Source of the DNA: Allomuricauda sp.
GTDB taxonomy: Bacteria; Bacteroidota; Bacteroidia; Flavobacteriales; Flavobacteriaceae
Length of the DNA stretch: 37,245 nucleotides
NCBI GenBank assembly: GCA_017795045.1
Contig: CP051244.1
Location: forward strand, 1,071,919 to 1,109,163
Reading direction: 5' to 3'
Part shown: positions 29,701-34,962 of the stretch, in pieces
How positions within the stretch are numbered: position 1 is the stretch's first letter
Layout of the letters: every line of letters starts with the position of its first letter
Translations under genes and position numbers: made by a program
The notes under the pieces: model-generated
The model's input: the letters and a program-made list of their open reading frames with translations, nothing else
Told to the model about the DNA's origin: nothing
The model's database searches: none

Positions 29701-32043
29701 GGAAGCTATTATATCCGAGTTACGGAAACCGGTGCCCCATTCTGTGTGGAAGATTCCAACACGGTACAGATCATCTCTCCAAGTGCGGCTTTGGATGCTG
29801 CACCTGTGGAAGTGGCCAATGTTACCTGTACCAATGACCAAGGACAGATTTATGTGGCCCCAACAGGTGGTACCGCTCCCTACAATATTGTATTGACCAA
29901 TACCGATACCAGTCAAGTGTACAATGCCAATAATGTGGCCAGCTTCTTGTTCACAGGACTGTCCGCTGGTGACTTTGATGTGGAAATCACCGATGCCAAT
30001 GGTTGTCCTTTGACCAGAACCATAACCTTGGTTCGTCCAGATGACATCACAGCGGGTATCAGTGCTTCAACCACTATGTTGGATTGCTATGGCCAAGATG
30101 ATGCCTCCATAACCGCCATTAATGTTTTGGGTGGTCAAGGTGTATATCAATACCAATTGAATGTTTACGATGCAACCGGAACAAACATTGTGTTTACTTC
30201 CGGGGTACAGAGCAGCGCAACCTTTACCGGTTTGGGTGCAGGCTACTATGGCATCACCATATCTGACGACTGGAATTGTGGTGTGGATGTTGGTCCAATT
30301 CAAATCCAAGAACCCGATGAAGTAGAGAGCAATTTGGTTCAGACCGCCGAAATGACTTGTACCATGGATGGTAGTATGCGTTTGTCTGCCTCCGGAGGAA
30401 GTGGTTCCTATGAATATTACGATGTGAACACATCTACATGGCAAAGCTTCAACAATGGAAGTTACCATGATTTCCCTAACATGTTAGCCGATGCCTATCA
30501 ATTCAAGGTAAGGGACAGCAATGGTTGTACGGCCATGGTGTCCAACCAGGTAACCATTGATGAGGTACCAGATCTTATCCTTACCATTGATGATTCCGCA
30601 GCCTTTATCAACTGTTACGGAGAGCCTACTGCCACAATCATTGCACATGCAACGGGCGGTCTGGGCAACTATAACTATGAATTGTTCAGTGATGCTGCCC
30701 TATCCAACTTGGTGGCAGGACCAAATACCAATGGTGTCTTTAACGGTCTTTATGCCGGGGACTATTATGTAAGGGTCACCAGTGAAGATTGTGTTGAGGT
30801 TTCCCCTGTTATCCCAATTGTAGACCCTGCACCATTGCAAGTGGATCGTGAGGAATCTACAGATGCGACCTGTTCTGGTATGAACGATGGTACCATCACT
30901 GTGGAAGTCTCTGGTGGAACTGGGCAGATTTTATATGCCATTTCACCCAACTTAGATCAGTTTGATACGGTAAACACATTTACCGATCTAGCGCCTGGCA
31001 CCTATGATGTCATCGCCCAAGATGTAAATGGATGTTTCATGACCTTCCAATTTGATATTGAACAACCCGAGCCTATTCAGGCAGAGGCCATCAATATCAT
31101 GCATGAAGTTTGCTTTGATAGTGCCGATGGTTCCTTTGAACTTCAGATTACGGGTGGTACTGCGCCATACGAAACAGCTTTGGATTCCAATGCGGATGCC
31201 GATTTTGTTCCTGGACAGACCGTCTTCCAAAATCTAAGTGCCGGAACCCATGTAGTCTTCATTAGGGATGCTCAAGGGTGTGATACCAATGTCTTTGTGG
31301 AAATTGAACCTGGAGTAAACCTAGGGGCCACGGTAACCCCAATGTATGAGTGTACCGGAAACATCCCCAACAACTCTTTGGAGATTGTCTTTGAAGATCC
31401 AACAGTATCTGCCGATGTATTGTACGCTTTGGATTCTACCGATCCAGCCGATATGCAATTGAGTGCGGACTTCACCAACATGGCTCCTGGCGATCACTAC
31501 ATCACCATTGCCCACGCCAATGGATGTATGACCACCTATGATTTCACTATAGAGGGTTATGAGCCGTTGACCTTGATCTTGGAAAACAATAGTATTAACC
31601 AGATAACCGCCGTTGCCGAAGGTGGTGTGGCTCCGTACACCTTCTATTTTGATGATGTGGACAACGGAAGTGAAAACACCTTCTATATCAACAGAACAGA
31701 TACCTATACCGTTACAGTAATTGATCAAAACGGATGTCAAGCCACTGCAGAGATATTCATGGAGTTCATTGACATTGAAATGCCCAACTTCTTCACACCT
31801 GATGGAGATGGTCTCAATGATATGTGGATTCCAGACAACATTGAAGGCTTCCCAGACGTACTAATTACCATTTACGATCGTTATGGTAGAGTAGTGGAGA
31901 AAATGACCCGGGACACCGATGGCTGGAACGGAGAATATGACGGTAAACCATTACCAACCGGAGATTATTGGTATGTAATCCGCTTAAATGGTGAATTGGA
32001 TAATCGGGAATTCATAGGTCACTTTACCCTATATCGACAATAA
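17758..32043 (+). CDS. sprB: Giant SprB-like gliding/adhesin protein, T9SS type B cargo (4,761 residues)
   Basis: The reading frame is unbroken for 14.3 kb. A signal peptide (1-24, ending GTSQ) is followed by an N-terminal domain (about 27-360, beginning DVRYENELRGDLTFIANN). A DUF11-like domain (about 362-500) follows, with LTKTVEDIG and YVLAFENVGNDDAVGY. Some 42 SprB-type repeats then cover about 740-4670, average pitch near 87 residues. Each opens near ITCxGxxDG, has a GGxxPYxYS core and closes with GLxxGxYxIxVxDxxGC. Between repeats, at about 1821-2019, sits an unrelated jelly-roll-like domain (LLETFGTGPN to IAIDDIQAFQ). The last 86 residues (MPNFFTPDGDGLNDMW to FTLYRQ) are the gliding-associated type B secretion signal. 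SprB is the mobile surface adhesin moved by the gliding motor. Assignment rests on architecture and on the operon order with SprF-like genes; motility itself is not shown. Confidence 0.88.
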   Translation: MAKPLHKILLFLGMALISWVGTSQVKNTFDVRYENELRGDLTFIANNIVNRDSGSRDPEDPYNATGSSSSYNDDLNMQYIDIDGDGSTFSSSSATLAVPDPSCSLIRYAGLYWSAVYKGSDRSDFNQVKFRVPGGSYVDLTADEILFDGYNDSDFGSYSPYACYKDVTSMVSALANPDGEYFVANVRASSGSSITGGISGGWTLVVVYENPTLPGKYITTFDGYAGIKSGQTVDVPFSGFTTLPAPFPVRAKLGVATLEGDNRISGDRLAIRADSNGSFTTLGNTVNPTTNFFNSNITIEDNIITTRNPNSVNTLGWDVDLFTIPNPNQTVIPNSETGATLRASSTQDKYDIFFTSLDVEIIEPNIELTKTVEDIGGNDITGQGVNLGQYLDYVLAFENVGNDDAVGYVIRDVLPINVTLDEGSISMPSGVTYSYDPATRTILFNVPDSMVEEGDPLASIRMRVQVAENCFDFIDACTDIIQNLAYSTYSGAINNAQITDDPSVSEFDGCGFPTPGATNFLLDDLSACNFSRTVQLCGDTVLLDAGDNFDNYIWYRDENGNNQIDLGTDTVITDADADNDPSTILVGDTGTYLVDKQVADPCKDFMEIIVVELFGSVQSNPITALINDTSNTIDGEIQICPNDGSELPEIFLCGLNDTELIQVNIPDAQSIVWEQLDETSCGSAVSGCANTNAGCTWNTVDTGNDFLASDSGQYRLVINYQNGCFSRFYFNIYKNPLNPQYTSRDIICDTDGNITVTNMPIDYEYQLLDQTTGNVLVTYGPSPSFDITTNGAYAVEMRQQGVTDGCVFILENIGILERNFQVDITTEDTNCNGLGEIAISVLNVEPQYYYEIAQGGTVVDTHGPSTDNNYTFENLNDGVYDVTVTTDDGCTYTEQVTILDLANLDLNAQVNQHITCVDGLVEVEATGGRTPYLYAIWSYVDESSTTITSYPTVADIPPSEFQSGTTFSIPTTAPGQYTFVVVDGYNCYDFSNTVTVYSQPAADFDPTTVTDVLCFGESTGALTFNLLNSNGYSLTYYLFDATGFDDTDYDYVDALATNATGYFPNLPAGDYVLVVNQQNGSASCDHIEYHTISQPTNALDADAVLTQDYTCLQNGIIEAQNVTGGTAPYEYSIDGVNFVNGPGAETFSGLTDGTYTITIRDDNGCTTTTDPITLDALDPPTDIAFSATNPVCPTFVSDVALTVTGGTPNLTYEIISPAGSVVNNGNNNSFTGLAPDTYMFRVTDSNGCFYDESYTIDPVTEISVTGQLLNNITCFGDTDGELQYNVANFNTDYDYSVTGPATFNGSAQTNGTISLSGLAEGTYTITVTDNFTSCTDTASVTINAPPSALTASHVVAQPSCIANGSVTITPSGGWGGNSFEITAGPVGYVLPAAQSNGIFANLNIGGTYTYTVTDSNGCVFTDTFDIIEAVAPVLAIVPNDICYDDAVGLTLTANVTSGGDGNYEYSLNGGPFQASNVFSGLASGTYTIDVRDGNSCTDSASITIDPELSVIASAPNIIACGTDTDITITAAGGDGNYVYAVVGNGVTPADGDFSTTNPVTVTGAGDYDVYVRDNNGAAGYCEASYDITIAQDPPLAISVADTGILCSGEAQATITITASGGEAPYQYSINNGATYQASNTFVNQAAGSYNIRVRDANNCIVDEIYTITEPLTLSASAAVTQLAECNPGLGAEVRITNALGGTAPYEYSFDGGSTYGSSSIGYLFPGTHTLYIRDANLCTYPMTVTIDPVPTPPNVTPAIDYECDGEGIITLTPDSADFDYTYEIDGNPNTPANSNIFNNVPVGSHTITVNYTSNSAPTPSVLLLETFGTGPNTSIPEVDPAYCYEPQNGTVNTCGWGIDTHIQDGEYSVTQTIVNPYGTWRNPNDHSALANGRFLAMNVGGAVGPNGIIYAKRDIEVVPNRDITISLWAFNLLRVGTGGADPDIDIQLVDGVGTVIASTTTGQVPKNNDADDWQNYTVTLNPGANTNLDIVIRTNSAVTGGNDIAIDDIQAFQTPEVCSGSLTVDVNVEDGHAFDGAITAFTDISCNGVADGSITFEAENFDPATGFTYQVDGGAVSAAQFASPITVNGLTAGNHTITIVDLRDPACSVILNQTLTEPNALVASASVTSVMTCTNGGATITASATGGTPAYQYQLEDNVGGVLVAYQSSNIFTGLSDGDYIVRVIDTNLCEDPVDAAITIAPPADILFDVTPTACYSGNNDGTIQVDVTSGNGDYQFSLNGGPWITPSPATATTHTFSSLAAGNYTINVRDGFGCTGTLQNVTIVDALIASVAVEDITTCADGSITVTASGGSPALEYAFVPTTTDPTGSFSTTNTFTVTAGNEGTYDVYVRDNSATAPFCEFMETVTVDPATPLTMTATPTDPECHDGTGSILVDITSGLAPYIIQIVDLDNGGASDQTDTNVLASSRTYYNLMPGDYTINVTDATGCTITDTQTINNPDELTGVVTGVTPATCTGDINDFGFEFSGYPTTLGTIQFSADGGATWIGDNSVPGTSDQFTGYTSGQTVYPSMRTVDGSNNTICQTDLPPFIIPYPLDDLDITILPIIVNCNELQVTVRGQNGTAPYEYAYSDDPANFNPATAAWTAPLPLGTTHTFVGLVPGRTYTFYVRDSAGCVRQSNVNVNDIITVPLEITSTITPSCDGANNGSITYTVTDNQAPFETQFRWTLYDMSSGSAVFVTDSGGIVPFSTPQQDVTINNLAPGNYFIEVVEVDGSNNDSCVGATENELLIELDPLSGTPVVLQDISCNAPGLIEVQNPLGGGGIYTYTVTGPAPFVTITTTSDNPIEIPANSPAGTYAVDIQDQFGCSMPLGTVDLDLTPNPTITGIAVDNCTDPATVTITATTTAAQIFYSLDGGTSYLDNGGVFNNIAAGTYNVSIIDSNGCIDTDTVTVHPVLQADVALTKLLDCSPSPDAEITLEVLQGSGSYDYEISDGSGIVVSRTSLSTNPLVFSTTTVEDYIITIYDNNTASPECSRVFNVSVPPAIMPSFSISSFSEVTCNGDADGTISVSAVDNGTGPYTFEIISGPGSSASFPIAPTSSNATTATFTGLEGTVAGITYTIEVTAANGCTATLTQIISQPDPIANINTSVVEFGCTTGNNMNNATITVDTASITGGSGTYVIYEFINDQGTVATGDDVVVQSGSNNVYIETNMAGGSYIINVYDNNGCMGTATETIAPFDELLSASVAIDAAATCVTGEDITITATGSITNSTTDPANYEFRLLPSGVFQASGSFTGLAVGIHNFEVRNTVTGCIISVSHTVASPEVLDLDVVSTTNITCFGAADGEVELNLVDASSITYASATSYTLYYDINNTPTNLADDVVTTGSDADGSFTITGLAAGTYYIEVTDTNPPGAACVYTQSFNIAGPAAAITAATAITDITCTPGNDGIIEIINAQGGWGGYLYYVSTVANPDPNDSSNYVANPRFENLVAGTYEIWVIDQFGCATQLPDETLADPLPIVADLQVNNENCVDLQGEIEVVGIPATNPVTGGQGSNYTYQLIRNGSNVGSPQTSTIFSGLGAGSYEVYIIDQWGCDTTVGPVVLSEAMSATATVVKPIDCTVDPGGQITINVSGGSSNLFFEVVFPDGLTTANNTTGIFTALTQPGTYTFTVTDSDTTTPCTFTLTQELDDKVDPSLLASTIQNVSCFGGSDGSILANLDPATAANPIYRYELIGISVGAPSRPLQDTPLFENLPAGDYEVRVVSSRGCEDIRPETITEPTALTASATASAFVCSPDNSVDESTVTVTANGGTGTYYYSFNGNGFTQDATFGVTDNGSVQTINYIVRDANGCEYVDSVDVQPLNTFTLNTSQDIAITCNDPERVTITVIESIGGDSYTFALLPVGNPYGSVVSSTSTTATFDLSIPGNYTFRATNDTTGCYEEITYTIAPYDTIDVVASVVSHAMCYGEAGTLEIDVTGYTGAYDYEVFRADGSSLGLTGSGNTSVNPFEIPDPTNLLVGGSYYIRVTETGAPFCVEDSNTVQIISPSAALDAAPVEVANVTCTNDQGQIYVAPTGGTAPYNIVLTNTDTSQVYNANNVASFLFTGLSAGDFDVEITDANGCPLTRTITLVRPDDITAGISASTTMLDCYGQDDASITAINVLGGQGVYQYQLNVYDATGTNIVFTSGVQSSATFTGLGAGYYGITISDDWNCGVDVGPIQIQEPDEVESNLVQTAEMTCTMDGSMRLSASGGSGSYEYYDVNTSTWQSFNNGSYHDFPNMLADAYQFKVRDSNGCTAMVSNQVTIDEVPDLILTIDDSAAFINCYGEPTATIIAHATGGLGNYNYELFSDAALSNLVAGPNTNGVFNGLYAGDYYVRVTSEDCVEVSPVIPIVDPAPLQVDREESTDATCSGMNDGTITVEVSGGTGQILYAISPNLDQFDTVNTFTDLAPGTYDVIAQDVNGCFMTFQFDIEQPEPIQAEAINIMHEVCFDSADGSFELQITGGTAPYETALDSNADADFVPGQTVFQNLSAGTHVVFIRDAQGCDTNVFVEIEPGVNLGATVTPMYECTGNIPNNSLEIVFEDPTVSADVLYALDSTDPADMQLSADFTNMAPGDHYITIAHANGCMTTYDFTIEGYEPLTLILENNSINQITAVAEGGVAPYTFYFDDVDNGSENTFYINRTDTYTVTVIDQNGCQATAEIFMEFIDIEMPNFFTPDGDGLNDMWIPDNIEGFPDVLITIYDRYGRVVEKMTRDTDGWNGEYDGKPLPTGDYWYVIRLNGELDNREFIGHFTLYRQ
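19975..31770 (+). repeat. SprB-type repeat array inside the giant adhesin gene
   Basis: About 42 diverged units of 240-300 bp lie in one reading frame, interrupted once at 23218-23815. At DNA level the units share short words such as GGAACCTATACCATT (for example near 21719 and 22209) and GTTAGGGAT in the VRD segment (near 22220, 22713 and 25641). They differ enough that no long identical block is visible, so recombination between units should be limited. The count is by eye from the closing GxYxxxVxDxxGC motif and may be off by two or three. Confidence 0.8.
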
Positions 32044-33014
32044 TGCTTAACCTACGCAACCCCATGCTAAAGAAAATATATCCCTCTGTCTTTCTATTCC
32101 TCTTGGCTTTTATGGCCAGAGGGCAGGAATTGACTATACCCCAGCTGTCCCAGTATATAGCTGACAACCCCTTTATCATGTCCCCAACCTATGCTGGGAT
32201 TGGGGACCACATAAAGGTCCGGTTGAACGGGTTGACCCAATGGGTGGGGATTGAGGATGCTCCGGATACCCAAACCTTGGCAGCGGACGCCCGAATAGGA
32301 AACCGATCAGGACTTGGAATGCTGTTGTACAATGATAGCAATGGTGAGACCAAACAAAGAGGGGCCAGGGTATCTTTTGCCCACCATCTTACCCTAGATC
32401 GCTATGATGATATTTTTCTCTCTTTTGGAATCTCCTATAACTTTAACCAGTTTCGGATAGATGTAGAGAACTTTACGGCAAACAATGGACAGCTTCCTAC
32501 GGATGACAAAGCCACTACCAACCACAACTTTGATCTTGGGGTGCTTTACCGATATGATAAGTTCTATTTGAGTCTTAACGCATCCAACATCCTTAACAAG
32601 AATTTGGAACAGTTCAATCCTGTTTTTGAACCCAATACTTTGAGAAACTATTACCTGTACACAGGATATAGCATTTCCAAAAACAAAAACAGCAAATTGG
32701 AATTGGAACCCTCCGTTTTCTTCCAATGGTTCGAAAGTGATAACCGTTCCGTAACAGACCTTAATGCCAAGTTCAGATTCCATGATTTTGAGGATTACTA
32801 TTATGTGGGACTCACCTATCGTTTTTTGAACGATCAATTCGGTTCTCCATTGTACATAGCTCCAATAGCAGGATTTAAAAAAAGTAATTTCTATTTTGGC
32901 TATTCCTATCAGGTCATTACCAACGAAATTTTAGGATATAGTACAGGAACACATGTACTTACCGTGGGTATGGATCTCTTCCAAGGGATAAGCAATTGTA
33001 GATGTATGTATTGA
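32043..33014 (+). CDS. sprF: PorP/SprF-family T9SS partner protein (SprF)
   Basis: This is a 323-residue protein with a signal peptide (ending ARGQ near 28) and a full PorP/SprF domain: LSQYIADNPFIMSPTYAG, WVGIEDAPDTQTLAADA, RIGNRSGLGMLLYNDSNG, FDLGVLYRYDKFYLSLNASNIL and, near the end, YFGYSYQVITNEILGYSTGTHVLTVG. It is predicted to be an outer-membrane barrel. In F. johnsoniae, SprF is needed for secretion and surface display of SprB, its operon neighbour. The ATG overlaps the stop codon of the giant adhesin by one base (TAATG), indicating translational coupling and therefore matched output. A second ATG at 32064 is possible but less attractive given the overlap. The coding end overlaps the folB promoter. 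Unlike its operon neighbour, it has no extra C-terminal domain. Confidence 0.92.
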   Translation: MLNLRNPMLKKIYPSVFLFLLAFMARGQELTIPQLSQYIADNPFIMSPTYAGIGDHIKVRLNGLTQWVGIEDAPDTQTLAADARIGNRSGLGMLLYNDSNGETKQRGARVSFAHHLTLDRYDDIFLSFGISYNFNQFRIDVENFTANNGQLPTDDKATTNHNFDLGVLYRYDKFYLSLNASNILNKNLEQFNPVFEPNTLRNYYLYTGYSISKNKNSKLELEPSVFFQWFESDNRSVTDLNAKFRFHDFEDYYYVGLTYRFLNDQFGSPLYIAPIAGFKKSNFYFGYSYQVITNEILGYSTGTHVLTVGMDLFQGISNCRCMY

Positions 33015-33039
33015 TTTAGCTGGTTTTGATCTATTTTTG
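33011..33039 (+). promoter_or_regulatory. Promoter for folB
   Basis: TTG (33011-33013) and TATTTTTG (33032-33039) are spaced by 18 bp and match the Bacteroidota -33/-7 pattern. The -7 box covers the TTG at 33037, the first possible start of the frame, so translation must begin later. The -33 element overlaps the sprF stop codon. Confidence 0.6.
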
Positions 33040-33057
33040 CCCTTCAATTCAACTCTT

Positions 33058-33420
33058 GTGGGAAAAATTAGGGTAAACAATATCAGGATACATTCCAATC
33101 ATGGATGTTTAAAGGAAGAAATGCTCATTGGCAGTGATTATCGTGTGGATTTGGAAATATCCGCGGACCTATCTTTACCTGCCGAATCCGATAAACTTAG
33201 TGAAACGGTGGACTATGTTCATCTGAACAATATTGTAAAGGAAGAAATGGGCATCCGCTCCAATCTTTTGGAGCACGTTGCAAAACGTATCATCAATCGT
33301 ATTCTTCAAGAAATACCTGAAGTGACAAATGTGATTGTTGAAGTTTCCAAAATTAACCCACCCATAGGCGGTGATGTAGAAAGTGTAACTGCTGTTTTAG
33401 AATTTGAAAGGCCAAAATAA
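33058..33420 (+). CDS. folB: Dihydroneopterin aldolase (FolB)
   Basis: This 120-residue enzyme of folate synthesis cleaves 7,8-dihydroneopterin to 6-hydroxymethyl-dihydropterin and glycolaldehyde. Family features are the opening IRVNNIRIHSNHGCLKEE (the G[AC] pterin-site region), the SETVDYVHLNNIV segment with the active-site Tyr, LLEHVAKRIINRIL with the catalytic-site Glu, and the end VSKINPPIGGDVESVTAVLEF, which carries the conserved Lys and Pro. It forms an octamer in related species. The frame extends upstream to a TTG at 33037, but that codon is inside the -7 box of the promoter. GTG at 33058 gives the family's usual length (about 118-122) and start (MGKIRVNN). It is a single-gene unit unrelated to the preceding spr-like operon. 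No terminator is seen before the tRNA. Confidence 0.93.
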   Translation: MGKIRVNNIRIHSNHGCLKEEMLIGSDYRVDLEISADLSLPAESDKLSETVDYVHLNNIVKEEMGIRSNLLEHVAKRIINRILQEIPEVTNVIVEVSKINPPIGGDVESVTAVLEFERPK

Positions 33421-33423
33421 GGG

Positions 33424-33454
33424 TTTGGGCAAGCTAAAAAAAGTAGTACATTTG
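33424..33454 (+). promoter_or_regulatory. Promoter for tRNA-Cys
   Basis: TTTG (33424-33427) and TACATTTG (33447-33454), spaced by 19 bp, match the Bacteroidota promoter consensus at every defined base. The tRNA begins 12 bp after the -7 box. This is the cleanest promoter in the window. Confidence 0.7.
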
Positions 33455-33465
33455 CACTCCTGTAT

Positions 33466-33536
33466 GGCATCGTGGCCGAGTGGCTAGGCACAGCTCTGCA
33501 AAAGCTTGTACAGCGGTTCGAATCCGCTCGATGCCT
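33466..33536 (+). tRNA. tRNA-Cys (anticodon GCA)
   Basis: A 71-base cloverleaf can be folded by hand. The acceptor stem is GGCATCG with CGATGCC, the D stem GCC with GGC, the anticodon loop CTGCAAA with GCA at 33498-33500, and the T arm AGCGG-TTCGAAT-CCGCT. The discriminator base is T at 33536, the identity base expected for tRNA-Cys. CCA is not encoded and must be added. The anticodon stem has four good pairs, but the outermost position is a C-T mismatch. The gene has its own promoter and terminator. Confidence 0.93.
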
Positions 33537-33537
33537 C

Positions 33538-33566
33538 AAAAACCCAACAAATGTTGGGTTTTTTTA
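33538..33566. terminator. Terminator of tRNA-Cys, also usable by the convergent LysE-family gene
   Basis: AAAAACCCAAC (33538-33548) pairs with GTTGGGTTTTT (33553-33563) over a 4-base loop, with a T-run to 33565. The A-run on the left lets it work on the minus strand. It abuts the stop codon of the LysE-family gene at 33564-33566, so one hairpin ends both transcripts. Confidence 0.88.
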
Positions 33567-34223
33567 TTCACTTATCCGTTCTATTTCTTGTTTTATATTG
33601 AACTCATCCTTGGGAAGAAACCCTTTGGTAATGAGCACAATACCGCATATGACCAATACCAGGCCCAATCCCTTTTTAATAAGGACTATCCGTTCATGGG
33701 TCAAGTACTTTTTGAGTTGTTTGGCCAGTATGATCTTTAGTAAATCGGTACCAAAATATACTGCTATCACCGTTCCGAAGAAAACCAATATTCTGTTGGG
33801 ATCATTGTCCAAGCTTGGGCCCACTACAATGAGAAGTCCCAACCAGAATGCCAATACCCCAATATTTATAAAATTCAACAAAAATCCTTTGGCCATGAGA
33901 ACCAGATAGTTTCCTTTAGTAGCTTTAAGATTGGCCTTTTTTCCTGGTTTTTTCATAAAGAGCACAATACCATACACCAACAAAATCATACCCCCAAACA
34001 CAAAAAGTCCAGGCTGGTTGCTCAAGTTTTCAAGCAATTGGAAACTGCTGAAATATGCGATGACCAAAAAAACAATATCGGCAATGATCACCCCTACATC
34101 AAAACTTACCCCGGCCCTAAATCCTTTTGTGGCACTGGTTTCCAACAGAACAAAGAAAACCGGCCCGATCATAAAGCTCAGTAAAAATCCCAAGGGTATC
34201 GCTGCTTGGATATCGTCGATCAT
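33564..34223 (-). CDS. LysE/RhtB-family amino-acid exporter
   Basis: This 219-residue inner-membrane protein has about six hydrophobic helices. The N-terminal signature is typical of LysE/RhtB: PLGFLLSFMIGPVFFVLLET near residues 10-29, then KGFRAGVSFDVGVIIADIVFLVIAYF. A cytoplasmic basic segment (KKPGKKANLKATKG, about 91-104) follows the third helix, and FLLNFINIGVLAFWLGL begins the second half. Family members export lysine, threonine, homoserine, cysteine or related metabolites; the substrate cannot be called here. A charged C-terminal tail (KDEFNIKQEIERISE) is unusual but not rare. It starts 6 bp after the GIN-domain gene and is probably last in an rnr-GIN-LysE transcript. Confidence 0.85.
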   Translation of the reverse strand: MIDDIQAAIPLGFLLSFMIGPVFFVLLETSATKGFRAGVSFDVGVIIADIVFLVIAYFSSFQLLENLSNQPGLFVFGGMILLVYGIVLFMKKPGKKANLKATKGNYLVLMAKGFLLNFINIGVLAFWLGLLIVVGPSLDNDPNRILVFFGTVIAVYFGTDLLKIILAKQLKKYLTHERIVLIKKGLGLVLVICGIVLITKGFLPKDEFNIKQEIERISE

Positions 34224-34229
34224 ATTGTA

Positions 34230-34910
34230 TTATTCCACTCTCTTTATTTTTCCACCAAAAACAGTGGATTCGTCCATTTTTACTGGATCACCATACACAA
34301 GGACCTCTCCTCCTGCCTTGACATTGGCCTTGACATAATCTGTGGCGTAAATCTCTGCATTTCCACCTGCATTCACACGAATGGTCGTAAATTTTGTCTT
34401 AAAGGCTTTGGCGTAATATTCTCCTCCCGTATTGATGATGATATCTTGATTGTTGGAAAAACCGGAAACCAAAATTTCGCCTCCAGATACGGCCTTTATC
34501 AATAATTGGTCTACCTGACACCCAATTTCAAGTTCCCCTCCCTCCTGTGCTTTCAGTTCCAAGACATCTTGCACATAGGTCTCATCCGAATACATTCTGG
34601 CTTCCTCGTTCACATCAATGACATTTAGGGTCTCAGTATGGTATAAATCGATATACGTTCGGTATCCGCTAAAAATTTTATCGATTTCCATGCGGATTTT
34701 CAATACCCCTTCATTGTTCACAATGGCCACTTTATCGGTATTGGCACCAGAAATGACCGCTTTGTTTTCATTGGATTTGATAAGGTGTATGGATAACCCA
34801 TCGAAACCCTTGACTTCTGTAAACTTCTGAAGATCTTTTACAATCTCCCGGTCTTGTGCATTCAGGCACTGTAAGGAAAGCAACAGTAAAACAATCGTAA
34901 TTGGTTTCAT
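34230..34910 (-). CDS. Secreted GIN-domain protein (DUF2807 family)
   Basis: This is a 226-residue protein with a Sec signal peptide (MKPITIVLLLLSLQCLNAQ, 1-19). The remainder is a right-handed beta-helix type repeat of short strands: KVAIVNNEGVLKIRM, LIKAVSGGEILVSG, IIINTGGEYYAKA, TIRVNAGGNAEIYA, NVKAGGEVLVYG, ESTVFGGKIKRVE. This is the putative auto-transporter adhesin head GIN domain found widely in Bacteroidota. It has no lipobox and no T9SS tail, so a periplasmic or outer-membrane-associated place is likely. The function is unknown; similarity to bactofilin-like or head domains is structural only. It lies 52 bp after rnr and 6 bp before the LysE-family gene on the same strand. Confidence 0.85.
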   Translation of the reverse strand: MKPITIVLLLLSLQCLNAQDREIVKDLQKFTEVKGFDGLSIHLIKSNENKAVISGANTDKVAIVNNEGVLKIRMEIDKIFSGYRTYIDLYHTETLNVIDVNEEARMYSDETYVQDVLELKAQEGGELEIGCQVDQLLIKAVSGGEILVSGFSNNQDIIINTGGEYYAKAFKTKFTTIRVNAGGNAEIYATDYVKANVKAGGEVLVYGDPVKMDESTVFGGKIKRVE

Positions 34911-34962
34911 GTCTCAAAAATTTGGTTCTCAATAGGATAACAAATTTTATTCCAAAATAGTA

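Noticed and set aside
19975..31770. Repeat array considered as CRISPR or tandem satellite DNA
   Set aside because: Units are about 260 bp, diverged, and all in one coding frame with protein-level conservation, so this is a protein repeat.
33472..33909. 145-codon plus-strand frame beginning inside the tRNA-Cys gene
   Set aside because: It runs through the tRNA, its terminator and the antisense of the LysE-family gene; the protein has no recognisable features.
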